Notes under the pieces: generated by a model
Databases searched by the model: none
Seen by the model: the letters and a program-made list of their open reading frames with translations, nothing else
Told to the model about the DNA's origin: nothing
Position numbers and translations under genes: made by a program
Source of the DNA: Sipunculus nudus
Lineage: Eukaryota > Annelida > Sipuncula > Golfingiida > Sipunculidae
Length of the DNA: 64,000 nt
Direction of reading: 5' to 3'
Assembly (NCBI GenBank): GCA_026874595.1
Contig: CM049321.1
Span: forward strand, 48,403,297 to 48,467,296
Part shown: positions 25,747-37,116 of the stretch, piece after piece
Position numbering within the stretch: position 1 is the stretch's first letter
Layout: each line of letters begins with the position of its first letter

Positions 25747-26990
25747 CATTATTATTGTGAAACCCACAACTTTTAAAGTATATTACCTATTTTTCCACTC
25801 ATCTTTGTTATATGCATCATAGCAACTAATTCTTTGAGAATATCAAAAAACTAGTGACCCGGCCCTTTTTTGACAAGGTCATGCAAATATGCAGATATAC
25901 ATACACTGACTGACTGAAGATGTTTTATCCAGCAGCTACAGGTGGCTGTAGTCAAGGCTCCAGCCCTTTGTGCTCCTAAAGCATAATTGACATTTGATGG
26001 AGCCTATAGACGTGATGCCATGCAAGCATTGCAGGGAGCCGCGAGACCACCAGCGTTTTACCCATACTGGTGACCTGAGGAGAGCCACAGCACCCAAAGC
26101 CAAAAAGGCCAGGTAGAATACAAACCTATATCAACACCAGCAGCAGAGACCCAGCCAATCCAGAGAGCAGAACTTGATCTTGAATGATTGGAGAGCGATT
26201 AACATTTTCATCATAAGCCTGCAGCCTGGAGTACTGTTATGTTTTCCATTTTACTCAATAAAGGTGTATGTATTTGTTTTTAGTGATATGAGGTGTTTGT
26301 TTATGTGTATTTGTTGTGTTGTTTGTTGCCTCTTGCAGGTGTGCGTGATAAGTTTGTATTGTGTTATATACTGTAAGCAATGATGAGAATACAACATATG
26401 CTGGTAGGGAGAGTCTGTCCTCAAAATATAGTACTGCCCTTCCAGTATCCTCCAGAGAACCCCCGTCATAGCATGTTGTTATCCCCTGCATATTTTATAT
26501 ATTATTTTTGTAAAAGGAATAAAAGTGTATTTTGTGTGTGGGTGTATAAGCAAGTGTGTGTAGCAGAGAAATCCTATCCATGCAATTTGTTTGATGTTGT
26601 ATCTGAAAAATACTAGGGTGAATTTCATGTGCAAGAATAATATAATACAGTGCTTTTTTTTTTTTATTTTTATTTTTCTTGGCTCGTTTTTCGTATGGTA
26701 ATGGTCTGGTGGTACCATACATTTTATTAGTAGCTTCTATAGTGGTTATTGCAGTGCATTCTTCATGCAGAAATACATTAATATTCTGAACCCCTTAGCT
26801 TTTGAAGAATTGCTTATTTCCCTTGAAGTTGGATATATAATAATTGTCGAGGTGTGTATGTAATAATATATACATTTTTATGCTCTGCAAGAAATGCTCA
26901 GTTTTCATATTTCTATGTGACGTTTTGAATTTATATTTGTAGCAGACATTTCTTTATCACCTACCACAGAACACTTTGAGTACAGTCTAT
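25447..26990. other. Non-coding stretch with a TA microsatellite
   Basis: Holds the TA tract at 25,681-25,744. A GC-richer block at about 25,915-26,165 may be an unclassified dispersed repeat. Short open frames on both strands at 26,170-26,720 overlap each other and show no domain. Confidence 0.4.
25681..25744. repeat. (TA)n microsatellite
   Basis: About 31 TA units. Confidence 0.9.
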
Positions 26991-26998
26991 CCATTATT

Positions 26999-29482
26999 TC
27001 AGATGCAGAAAAAGGAATTTGATGAACTCAAGCAACAGAGATAATAAGTGACTGTCCAGGATCATTCTCAAAGGTATAGATGAAATTTTTGTAATGTATT
27101 TACTCCTTTTAGTTCTTCCAAGATTGCTCCTTACAAATAAACTAGTAAGAGCTTCCCATTGTTAAGCTTCCAATCATACTTGTTGCTCACAATGACCTTG
27201 GTAGAATATTACCTGTTCTTGAGTTCAAGACTTCAGCCAGGTTTCCATGGGCCGAGTTCACCTGCTGGATATAGTTTCTAGTAAATTGCACCGCAATACA
27301 CCCTTCACAGACTTTACTTTTTTGTTGTTAGAACCCCGCTTGAAAAGGGGTGTATTATAGTGATTGACTTGTCCATCTGTCCACCCTTTCATCTTACCTT
27401 TTCTGTCCATCCGGAATGCTTTCTTTCGAGTGCAGTATTTCAATGAGATCTTTCTAGAATTCATGGTTCAAAATGGTGCCTGTTATCCAATTACAGACCT
27501 GCTTAATACCTATTATGGAGACTGGACCTCAGTAAGTGATTTTCATGCAAAATTTTGACAGAACATTGACACCCTTGAGGGTTTGTGTGCTTTAAAATTT
27601 CAGACTGCTGTTGAATCCATAAATATTTGGCTGCCAATCAAATACTTTAAATCTTTTTACAATAACTTTTTAGACAATCCTGTGATTGTTTTATTAATTT
27701 TTTCCCCTTTTAGATTATTTATGGTAAAAAATTTCAGACCAATCTGACTTTCAATATGGATCCCTGTCCCTTTGGCTGCCATTTTAGGAGCTGGAGCTAA
27801 TTGAGGACCTTCAACCTCTAGTTTCATAATTGACTAATTTCTTTTGTGATTTTGTACCTGTAATTTGCTTCAAAATAAGTTATTTACAATGAGGTCAGAA
27901 TTTGTCTAAGGACACTCTAATTGGATTAGTCTTAGTAGAAACAGCAGTCCTAATAGCAAAATAAAAAAGGATCAGAGTTTGTCTTGTGACAACCCCTCTG
28001 AGTTTGGCCTTGCAGGATCAATGATTCTGCTCCAGCAGGTCTGAGTAGGAATTGCTACATATAGTTTATTTATGTTAATATTTTTTTTGTGATTCTTCAG
28101 TTGATATAAGTAATTTCCACCATTGTCTTCATTCCTATTACAGAACTCCTCAGCAGACATTATACTTTGACTGGGATGCAAAAAAGGCCTGTGATGTACA
28201 CTCAACAACAAAGATGTTCGAAGTGACAACTCTGGACAATTCCTGAAGGTATTGTTGGAATTATTTTAATACAGGTGTTCTCAGAACATACCCTTGCAGA
28301 AAAAATTGTATTTGAGGCACACTCAATAAGCACAGAAAAAGTAAAAAAGAAAGGTAAATGGAGCATGGTTTAAGCACTACTTAGGCATGTAAAAAACACC
28401 TTTGAGGTATTGTTCAGTGTGCATAAATGTTATCACAATTGAATGGTACTTTGAAAATATTTGAGCAGACCTTGGAGCACTATAAAAGCAGTTAATCAGT
28501 TTATTTGGAGCACCAAAACAGCAATTTCAGAACATTGTATTTCTGAAGCACAAAATCAGTACACTTGGAGCACTAAAGAAGCACATGCAGTTTCAGCATT
28601 TTCAAAGTATTTCTGTACAGCATTTCACTGAAAGCACAAAATAAGCACAAATGAAGCACACTTTATGCACACTTCATGTCCCAAAATTTCTGTAAGGGTA
28701 TGTTCAAATGGATGGTGGGATTATCCCAGATGTAAAATCATGGGACGAATTTACCGTACCAGCAAGTATGTGTGAACAGCCTTTCATAATTAATATATTT
28801 ACAGTACTCCTGTTAATTCTTCAGACTTTTTTCATATAAATATATTTTTTTTAAAGAGAAGCAGCTCCCATTTGTCATCATACATGTTGTACACAATGAT
28901 CATGCTAGTATATGTGTATAGCCAATTCTTGAGTTCATGACTTTTTTCCAGGTTTGCATAAACTGAGATTACCAAATGGAAACTCTTATAGTTTCTGACA
29001 AATGGCACTGAAATACACCCTTCACTAAATTAAAGATATTTTGAATTATTAATTCTTTTTTTTTATTTTGTATCTTTTTTGGTAAATTACTTTAAGTAAG
29101 ATCAGAATTAATTTAGGATATTCTAATTGGATTTTGTCCCAGTGGTCAAATTTCAATCCTACTAGCATAAACAAAGATCATGGGTTTGTCTGACATCAAC
29201 TCCTATTGGAGTGAGTTCTTACAGGATCAGCATTTCAAATTGATTGGAACAGTCATTGTTACATTAAGTATATTTATTGGAATATTTTTTTTTGTGATTT
29301 TTAAATTTATATGAGTCACTTATATTGTTTTAATTCCTATCACAGAACCCTGTTGCAGTTTTTCTCTGCTGATGGGGTTACAGAAGTGCTCTACTGGTGG
29401 AGTTACAGAAAATCTATGCTTCCTTAAAAGCAACCGAGGTGAAATGACAATACCTGGATACACCTTGAAGGTATACTCAAGT
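26999..29482 (+). repeat. Segment of 1.1-1.2 kb repeated two or three times, each with an exon-like core
   Basis: Exon-like cores with an acceptor-like pyrimidine/CAG start and an AAG|GTAT end lie at 26,999-27,076, 28,139-28,250 and 29,345-29,481. Their 3' ends align (AAGTGACTGTCCAGG, AAGTGACAACTCTGG, AAATGACAATACCTGG). The flanks align too: TTCTTGAGTTCAAGACT (27,218) with TTCTTGAGTTCATGACT (28,925), and TCTAATTGGATTAGTC (27,915) with TCTAATTGGATTTTGTC (29,121). The first core has stops in every frame and the second ends in a stop. The third is open in one frame (GEMTIPGYTLK at its end). They could be decayed exons of one gene, non-coding RNA exons or an unclassified repeat. No protein family is recognised. 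Confidence 0.5.
27331..27560 (+). mobile_element. Possible third hairpin-ended element, left end
   Basis: ACCCC (27,333-27,337) and GGGGT (27,347-27,351) form a small hairpin, followed by TGTATTATAG and GTCCATCTGTCCACCC. The layout resembles the family 1 and 2 left ends (a hairpin, then a GTCC/GTCT-like tract). It lies between the first and second exon-like cores. The right end is not seen. Confidence 0.35.
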
Positions 29483-29490
29483 GACATTAT

Positions 29491-29690
29491 TTTTAGCTCA
29501 GCTGACTGTAAGTCATCTGAGCTATATCTATCACTATTTAGCACTATTTCTCCTTTTGTGTGTTCATCTAGGGCACAACAGTTCATAGTTCATAGCAGGG
29601 CACAGATTGTAACCATTCAACCTAGAAACTTCTCACTACCTAGGAACTTCTCAAAATAGAAAACGTTGTGGGAGGACCTTGGAAAATCTC
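29491..29690 (+). mobile_element. Family 1 left end, fragment
   Basis: Left palindrome at 29,495-29,523 (arms AGCTCAGCTGACT and AGTCATCTGAGCT) right after the third exon-like core. It is followed at about 29,585 by GCAGGGCACAGATTGTAACC, a repeat also present near 40,795, 41,125 and 41,300. Confidence 0.65.
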
Positions 29691-30240
29691 CCAAGAACCT
29701 AGGTCAAAACTGTTTTACATGATCAATATTCTGTGAGCTTCACAGCAAAAATATGCCTTGAAGCAGGATTTCTTGTGAATTCTGAAGTATTGCATATAGT
29801 TTTCTCAAATGGGATAAACATTTTAGTGACAGGCAAACACCTGAAATGTGTGGTAAACCTCACGCAAAATGCAACAAAAGCAAAATCACCTCATTTTGAT
29901 TCCTGGTTATGGCCTCAATGTAAAAAAAAAGTTGCAATAGTGTTTTGGGAAAGTTTAAAAATCATCACACTTATCCAGGCAGAAAATACCTTTATTTCAC
30001 TATACATCAGCATTCAAATGGAGTTGTATGAATGATCTCATCTCTTGGTTATCATCATGCTTATTCCTGTTCAAGATGTTTTGAAATAGTGTATTTCATA
30101 AACTACAATATACAGTGGTATAGTGAATCAGTGAATTCAAGGGACATCATGTGCAACACTATTCAAGTTGAAAATGATAAAAATAACCAAAGATCTCTAT
30201 AAAACATTAACATTGTAAAAACTGTTGATATACATTACAA
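29691..30240. other. Non-coding stretch
   Basis: A 100-codon plus-strand frame at 29,733-30,035 opens with MSFTAKICLEAGFLVNSEV. I see no domain, partner exon or splice evidence, so I do not call a gene. Confidence 0.35.
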
Positions 30241-32492
30241 TTTTTAATTCAGATGACTTTATGTCATCTGAGCTATATTTATGATGAATTGTATGTCATC
30301 TGTTAGTCTGTCTGTCTGTTCATTAGACTGGCACATTTTGAAATTAGACTTACAAATCCAAAATTTGAGACACTTTATTTAATCAAGATTTAATTGTATG
30401 AAAGAAATTAGATCAAAATATTGTAAATTCTTCAAGTTTATAGCATAAGTGTGCGATCAGCATCTTCCATTTTGCCCAACTTTGACCATGGCACATTTTA
30501 TTCCTGTAAACACACTGCTGGTTTGCTTTTGGCAGAAGGTACACATAAGGGTTTAATCTGTTAAAATATGAAATTTGAAAATATAAGCTCAGAAACAGGG
30601 CTCTTTCTTGATTTTTTTGGGGGGCTCTATTGTATTCACTTGCATTGTTAACTTAGTTCTAAGCAGCCCACTGTTGGTAACTGGAACTCATTTAATATAG
30701 CATTGCCTGCATACCTCACTTCCAGGGGATAATTATTCCATTACACTTGATGTATATGGCCGGGATATTGCTGTAGGGGTGGGATGAGATATGATTTGAG
30801 ATTAACTGCAACAGTGGGGGTGCTTCTGAGTGATGCATTTCATATCAGGTATAGTGTTCAGCTCTGTCCATCCATAAACAATTTTATTCGACATAAAATA
30901 TCTAAATAAGGCCAACAAAATAAAAAGGTATGGTTCTCAGGCTCTTTTTTTAGAAATCACTGCAGGTGGGCGTTCTTTTCTTTTACCATTTATTGTTTTT
31001 TTAAATCATTTTATACAAATTTTTACATTTCATATGTGACACTAAAAAGTTTTCCTGGGATTATTGGAATAGCACGAAAACTGACAAGGACTTTGATGGA
31101 TTTTCAAGAAACTAACCATAACTATTTACCAACAGATTATCTTACCCAAGTTTGATTAAAGGCAAATCCCCAGCCACATATTTAATGAGGTCAGAGGTCA
31201 CAGAGCTATTTTGAAGGGTTGCCGTGATAACTTAGTAGGAATATGATGGATTTTTGTCAATCTCAGCAGAAATATTAATCAATTTAATATCTCGCCTAAT
31301 TTTTATTCCCAGCCAAATCCACACATATTTAATTAGGACACCAAACTTTGGTGGCACCATTGTGACTTACCAAAATTCTTATGGATTTTCATGAAACACT
31401 ATAAACATAAACACAAATAGAGTTTCCCTCTTGAATTTCATTCTCATAAAAATTCAAGCAGATTTCATGAGGTCAGAGGTCAGCAGATTAGGTTCTCTGA
31501 TTAAGCCTGCACAAAGTGTTTTTGAACAATTTTGTGACTGTGAGTGTGTGTTTTCTAGTTGTTATTGTTTGAACTGTATTTCCAAAACTAAAGTTATTTC
31601 ATCGCAAATGTAATCCACAAGATGCCATGTTGTGCTATTGTGGCACTTTGAAGAAACTAATTTCCACTTGAATAATTTAACCAAGTTAACATTAAAAATA
31701 AAATTAAATCCACCTGTGTGGAAAATGTGATGTTATATTACCAAAATTAAGGATAAATGATGATGATATTGATAAAATTTGAATTGACTTATAGATCCAG
31801 ATATATATGTTATATTGCAAATGTACAAAAATCAAAATGATGAAACATAAAGAAAATTGATAAAGTAATAAGTGAGGATCTAATGCACATTCATTATTTT
31901 CCTGCCTCAGACAAATTTGAAATAAAGTGATCAGCCTTTTTTGTCTCCCCTGTCGGTCTACCCATTTTTATATTCAGTAATCATGGATCAACTGTTTTTC
32001 CTGTACTAACTTTTGAATTAAATTTTATATCCCATAAGTATATTCAGAGATGTTGTAACTCCCACCATTTAGCGCCATTGACAACCCCTACCTTTCATCT
32101 GGGGACTGGGGCTGTTAGTTATTTGAAAAAAAATATATAAAACTGAAAAAAAAAAGGTGTAGAAAAAAAATTAGAATTTAATTGAACACACGTGTCACCT
32201 GCTGAGCTGTCAACAACTTATCAAGGAGTCAACCACTGATCATGGTGTTGGTATGTATCTTATGTTTAAAACTGCTTACAATGTTTCAGTTTTATCATTA
32301 GAAGACACATGGTCAGATCACACAGTATTATTTGCATCAATTTTCTTACTTGTGAGTACAAATCTATCATTTTAACCAATACCCACCTTATACTACCTTT
32401 TCCTCTCAGACTTTATCTTTATTAGTTTTTATTTTACTTTTTTCCTTTAAGGTCATTTTTAGCATAGCACAATGACCAACAGGTCCCTTGTT
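30241..32492 (+). mobile_element. Family 1 element, complete but diverged, beta interior
   Basis: Left end TTTTTAATTCAGATGACT, then GTCATCTGAGCT, then GTCTGTCTGTCTGTTC. The interior from about 31,590 parallels 14,980-15,890. The right end AGCATAGCACAATGACC and CAGGTCCCTTGTT finishes at 32,492. It contains the left end of a Harbinger-type MITE at 30,910. About 2.25 kb. Confidence 0.7.
30910..30960 (+). mobile_element. Solo left end of the Harbinger-type MITE
   Basis: TAA then GGCCAACAAAATAAAAAGGT and TGGTTCTCAGGC match the termini of the element at 25,107-25,443. I do not find the other end. Confidence 0.6.
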
Positions 32493-33301
32493 TTAATCAC
32501 CATATCAGTAAAATCATGCAGATGTGTAATGATTACAATTTAAATTAGACATCCTCTTTCGATTCTTATCACAAAGTGTCTGTGTGAGTAATTCACAGGG
32601 TTGCCAGCAGTCAACTCTGAAAAAAATCTTGGACTTTTCCCTGACTGTTCCTGGACTTTTAGTTGATTTTCAGGGATAAACTAACCCACAAAATTTAAAT
32701 TCCCTCTAAGAAATGTCATTCTACTGCTAACACAAACCAAATCTTTATTTGAAAAATTGTAACTGTAAAGCAAAGCAATCTGAAACTAGAAATTTGGAAT
32801 GACAATGTATCATTTAAAAAAAAGATTCACTTTGTTATCTAGCATAAATCATGTTTATAAATTTATCATACAATAACAACGAATGACTTCTGTGGATCAG
32901 TGTAACTGCACTGTGTTCTGCCTTTCTAGTTTGTTACCTGGTCAGATTCATGTCCTTGCATAAAATGTTTTACTAGTACTAAATATTAGTTCTATATTAC
33001 TGCTAAGAAACAGGTGACCTTTCATTGATGGTTGGTGCTATATGCATACATTTTGTGTATCCATGCTCTGCATCATCAGTCAATATGTATGTTAAAAAAT
33101 CATAGGGATTTAAGATTTAATCTACTTACATAACACAACAATATTTGAAAGGAAAATGAAAATGTAGTATGAAATTATTGAATGCTGGCTCATGAGATGA
33201 AAAGGTCTTCCTGTTGGATAATCAACAGCAGTTGCCATATAAGCCATTAACATTCCGACTTCTCCCTTGCATACAATCATCAGAAAATCCAATTAATTGT
33301 A

Positions 33302-35281
33302 TCCGCCAAAACAGAGTTTTGCGGATACTATGTTTTCAGCTGCACGCCGCCGCCGCCGCCGCGTAGGTGTCCGGAGAACTCCTCTGTAACCGCTGGGCGG
33401 AATTTTCCGAAACCCGGGATTATGTTCGGGTCACATGTGAACTGCTGCGCCCCGATTTTGTTTTGACCTCTGACCTTTCCTCTGCGCTCTGCGTCCGTTT
33501 GTGCGTCTGTTTCCACACATAAACCCACATATCTCGGGAACCGTTTGACCGATCAGGAAAATTTTTTTGCACAAATGTAGCCCTCGGAGAGCTTTATAAC
33601 ATACACCAAAAATGGTGGCGCCACCTGCAACCATGTTTGCACAGTGTCCATCTGTTCGTCTGCCTTGGGTTAAAATCACTCATATCTCTGCAGTGACTTG
33701 ACTAATTCACCTGAAATTTGGCATGCATATACATCCTGGATAGCTTTTCTGATTTTATGACAGGTGGCGCCACCTACATTCACGTTTACGCTGCAGACAT
33801 CCAAGCTCATATCTCGGGAACCGTTTGACAGATCAGGAAAATTCTTTTGCACAAATGTAGCCCTTGGAGAGCTTTATAACATACACCAAAAATGGTGGCG
33901 CCACCTGCAACCATGTTCGCACAGTGTCCTTCTGTTCGTCTGCCTTGGGTTTAAATCACTCATATCTCTGCAGTGACTTGACTAATTCACCTGAAATTCG
34001 GCATGCGTATACATCCTGGATAGCTTTTCTGATTTTATGACAGGTGGCGCCACCTACATTCACGTTTACGCTGCAGACATCCAAGCTCATATCTCGGGAA
34101 CCGTTTGACAGATCAGGAAAATTCTTTTGCACAAATGTAGCCCTTGGAGAGCTTTATAACATACACCAAAAATGGTGGCGCCACCTGCAACCATGTTCGC
34201 ACAGTGTCCTTCTGTTCGTCTGCCTTGGGTTTAAATCACTCATATCTCTGCAGTGACTTGACTAATTCACCTGAAATTCGGCATGCGTATACATCCTGGA
34301 TAGCTTTTGTGATTTTATGACAGGTGGCGCCACCTACATTCACGTTTACGCTGCAGACATCCAAGCTCATATCTCAGGAACCGTTTGACCGATCAGGAAA
34401 ATTTTTTTGCACAAATGTAGCCCTTGGAGAGCTTTATAACATACACAAAAAATGGTGGCGCCACCTGCAACCATGTTTGCACAGTGTCCATCTGTTCGTC
34501 TGCCTTGGGTTAAAATCACTCATATCTCTGCAGTGGTTTCACTAATTCACCTGAAATTCGGCATGCTTATACATCCTGGATAGCTTTTCTGATTTTATGA
34601 CAGGTGGCGCCACCTACAATCAAGTTTACGCTGCAGACATCTAAGCTCATATCTAGGGAACCGTTTGACCGATTGGGCCAAAATTTTGCATGTGTATAAA
34701 TCTCATATAGCTCTTTATCATACCCAAAACTGGTGGCACCACCTGCAGCCATGTTTGCACAGCTCCCATCTGTTTGTCTGCCATGGGATAAAATCACTCA
34801 TATCTCGGCAGTGGTTTGACATTTCTGCCTAATATTTTGCAAGTTTATACATCCCCGACAGCTCTCTTGATTTTATGACAGGTGGCGCCACCTGCATTCT
34901 AGTTTCTGCAGCAGATATCCAAGCTCATATCTTGGGAACCGTTTGACAGATTGGGCCAAAGTTTTGCATGTGTATAGTTCTCACAAAGCTCTTTATCATA
35001 CGCTAAACTGGTGGCGCCACCTGCAACCCTTTTTTGCACAGCGTCCATCTGTTTGTCTGCCAAGGGCAAAAATCACTCATATACAATATAGTGGTTTGAC
35101 TTATCTGCCTTAAATTTTGCATATGTATACAACTTGGATGGCTTTCTGGATTTTTTGGTAGGTAGCGCAACCTACATACACAATTTGGCTGCAGACATCC
35201 ATGCTAATATGCAACACTTCACCCGTTCCACTCTGATTTAGGCGGATACAAGTAGTCGCTTGTCGACTACCCGTATTCTAG
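33302..35281 (+). mobile_element. Family 2: Helitron2/Helentron-type non-autonomous element, copy 1
   Basis: Starts A|TCCGCCAAAAC, with GTTTTGCGGATAC at 33,316-33,328 making the left end nearly palindromic. It ends with hairpin GTAGTCG-cttgt-CGACTAC (35,252-35,270), seven bases, then CTAG (35,278-35,281) followed by T. Just before the hairpin TTTAGGCGGA is the near reverse complement of the 5' terminus, an asymmetric terminal inverted repeat. A GCC run lies at 33,346-33,362. The core is tandem repeats: three units exactly 280 bp apart at 33,764, 34,044 and 34,324, each made of two roughly 140-bp halves containing GGTGGCGCCACC. The repeated 70-codon frames are artefacts. No Rep/helicase is present. 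Confidence 0.85.
33540..35200 (+). repeat. Core tandem repeats of family 2 copy 1
   Basis: About 12 half-units of roughly 140 bp, alternating in two types and so forming a 280-bp higher-order repeat. Shared words are CATATCTC, TTTGAC and the palindrome AGGTGGCGCCACCT. The higher-order units at 33,764-34,323 are nearly identical, while the distal units past 34,560 are more diverged. Confidence 0.85.
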
Positions 35282-35362
35282 TTTTTTTTTAAATTCCATG
35301 ACATTTCCCTGCCCTTGAAAACATAATATTTTCCCTTTCCATTCCCTGACCACTAGCAACCT

Positions 35363-36210
35363 TTTATGCAGCTAGAGCCCCCACAGTTTCCACAAGCCAG
35401 GGTGCATGATATGTGATTCTTTTTGCATGTGCTTTTGAAGAAGCAAATACCTCACCACTTAACATAAACCAGACCGATCATTAGCTGTTTTAGTATACTT
35501 TCTAACAACATCTACTAACCGAGAGTATTGGTCAATCCCTCTGTTTCATGGTTGAATATCTAATTACTACAATATCAGTGCAACAGAATAGGTCAGGTCC
35601 CCCCCCCTCCCAAAAAAAAAAAAAAAATTGATACCTTCTAGGGTACAATGTTTTTGTCCAGCAGTATGACAGGGTAACCATACATTCATGTCTGGATAAA
35701 ATATTTTTGCAGTTTCAGGACCTAAGGAAGAATATCTTACTCAGCAGTATTATATCAGAGATCATGTACATTGACACTTTTATTGCATAAAATTCTCTAA
35801 TATGCAAATTAGTGGTTGCCATCATTTTCCTAGCGGTGACAACCAGCCTCAGTTGCAATCGGATAATTGGGCTGGTAAGCCTACTCGAGTTGTGATACAA
35901 GTAATATTAAGGAAAACATCGCAGTGGTCTTGCATCAGGTTGCATTCATATTGTGGTAAACGTTTTGCCCATAATCTCAATATCATGCTAAGAATGATGA
36001 ATTAAAACAATAGTATACATGTGAGCTCACAACCCAAACTGAAACACTGTCTCCATGGACACGGGTCATTTCCTGTATTGTATGCAAGCTGCCTGCCTAT
36101 TGTAACCCATACGAGCCATGCTTGTATTCATGCCGTCATAAATTCAACAAACATGCCGAGGGTTTTACCAATGTGCCGGGTTAAAACTGAACATTTTCGC
36201 ACATGTTTGG
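35363..36210. other. Non-coding stretch
   Basis: Contains a C then A run at about 35,599-35,627. No supported gene; the short frames on both strands overlap one another. Confidence 0.4.
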
Positions 36211-36560
36211 TACTTCTCCTCCCCCAACACACCTGTTCAATACACAGGACTAATAAACAAGATGAATATTCTTATTATTTCTGTATTATTTTTTTTGTTG
36301 AGACTTGAAAAATTTGCAGGATTTGAATCCTAAAATTCAAATGTGATAAAATATTAGAAACTTATATAAGTGCTCACCGACATATTTTAAGATTTAGTGA
36401 GAGATAATTCTTTATTTACATTTCATTCATTTCTCTTAAGGTTGACTGGCCCTTGATATGAATAAAACTATTATTTACTTAGTTAATCAGAAATATGGGA
36501 ATAATTTTTTCGCTCATATGGCCTTATATTTAAATATTGAAAACTTGATTACATACACAT
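36211..36560 (+). mobile_element. Family 1 alpha interior, fragment
   Basis: CACCTGTTCAATACACAGG, ACTAATAAACAAGATGAAT and TTCAAATGTGATAAAATATT parallel 8,140-8,560 and 12,470-12,780. It has no own termini and is cut off by the next copy at 36,562. Confidence 0.6.
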
Positions 36561-36561
36561 A

Positions 36562-37116
36562 TTTTTAGCTCACCTGACTGTAAGTCATCTGAGCTATAGT
36601 CATGGTCCCTTGTCCGTCTGTCTGGCCATCTGGCCATGAACACGGCATAATTTAAAACTCTTGGACCTATAAATCCAAAATCTGGCATACAGTTAGATGT
36701 CTAAAAAATCTCCTACCATATCCAATATCGAGTCACTATGACATTCATTTCTTTGAGATATTAAGGAAAAACCTCATTTTTCCATTAAAAACCCATTGTT
36801 GCACTTAATTCAAGGCTGGCTGATATTAAAAAACCACTGATCTGTTTTTGATCATATTTCATATGTACATGTTCCACTATATATTTCCTCTAATCATACC
36901 AGATATTATGTCAGTATTGCTTTATTTTTTTTAAGTCATGGGCCAACACATAATGCACTTTGTAAAAAAATCAGGAAATATATTTACTCACTAACCATGA
37001 AAATTGCTGAAGCTAGAGACTTTTCTTTAAAGGAAATGACTTTATTAAAACTGAATTTCGCAATATTTTTAATTTATTTGCATAAATATAAAAATCAACG
37101 TTGGCCATGAAATGTT
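36562..37116 (+). mobile_element. Family 1 element, left arm
   Basis: Left palindrome at 36,567-36,595 (one mismatch in the first arm), then GTCCGTCTGTCTGGCCATC and the left-arm body. It ends where another left end begins at 37,117. Confidence 0.75.

Larger units (their letters stand above)
32596..35362. mobile_element. hAT-like element interrupted by a Helitron
   Basis: Left end CAGGGTTGCCAGCAGTCA (32,596) and right end reading AAGGTTGCTAGTGGTCA on the opposite strand (to 35,362) form an imperfect inverted repeat. Adjacent sequence on both sides carries TTTCCCTGAC-type words. CAGGGTTGCCA is typical of hAT termini. The family 2 copy at 33,302-35,281 sits inside. No clear 8-bp target duplication is seen and the interior at 32,700-33,300 is unassigned. 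Confidence 0.4.

Noticed and set aside
27436-27531. A 96-bp open segment with acceptor TTTCGAGTGCAG and donor TCA|GTAAGT, reading YFNEIFLEFMVQNG
   Set aside because: It lies inside a hairpin-led repeat (27,331 onward) and has no partner exon; splice-like sites occur by chance in such sequence. It remains a weak possibility only.
29733-30035. 100-codon plus-strand frame
   Set aside because: No recognisable domain, no splice partner, ordinary AT-rich composition; length is within chance for this amount of sequence.
33764-34545. Three near-identical 70-73 residue open frames in a row
   Set aside because: They are exactly 280 bp apart and fall on the family 2 core repeat; they are copies of satellite sequence, not a protein repeat gene.
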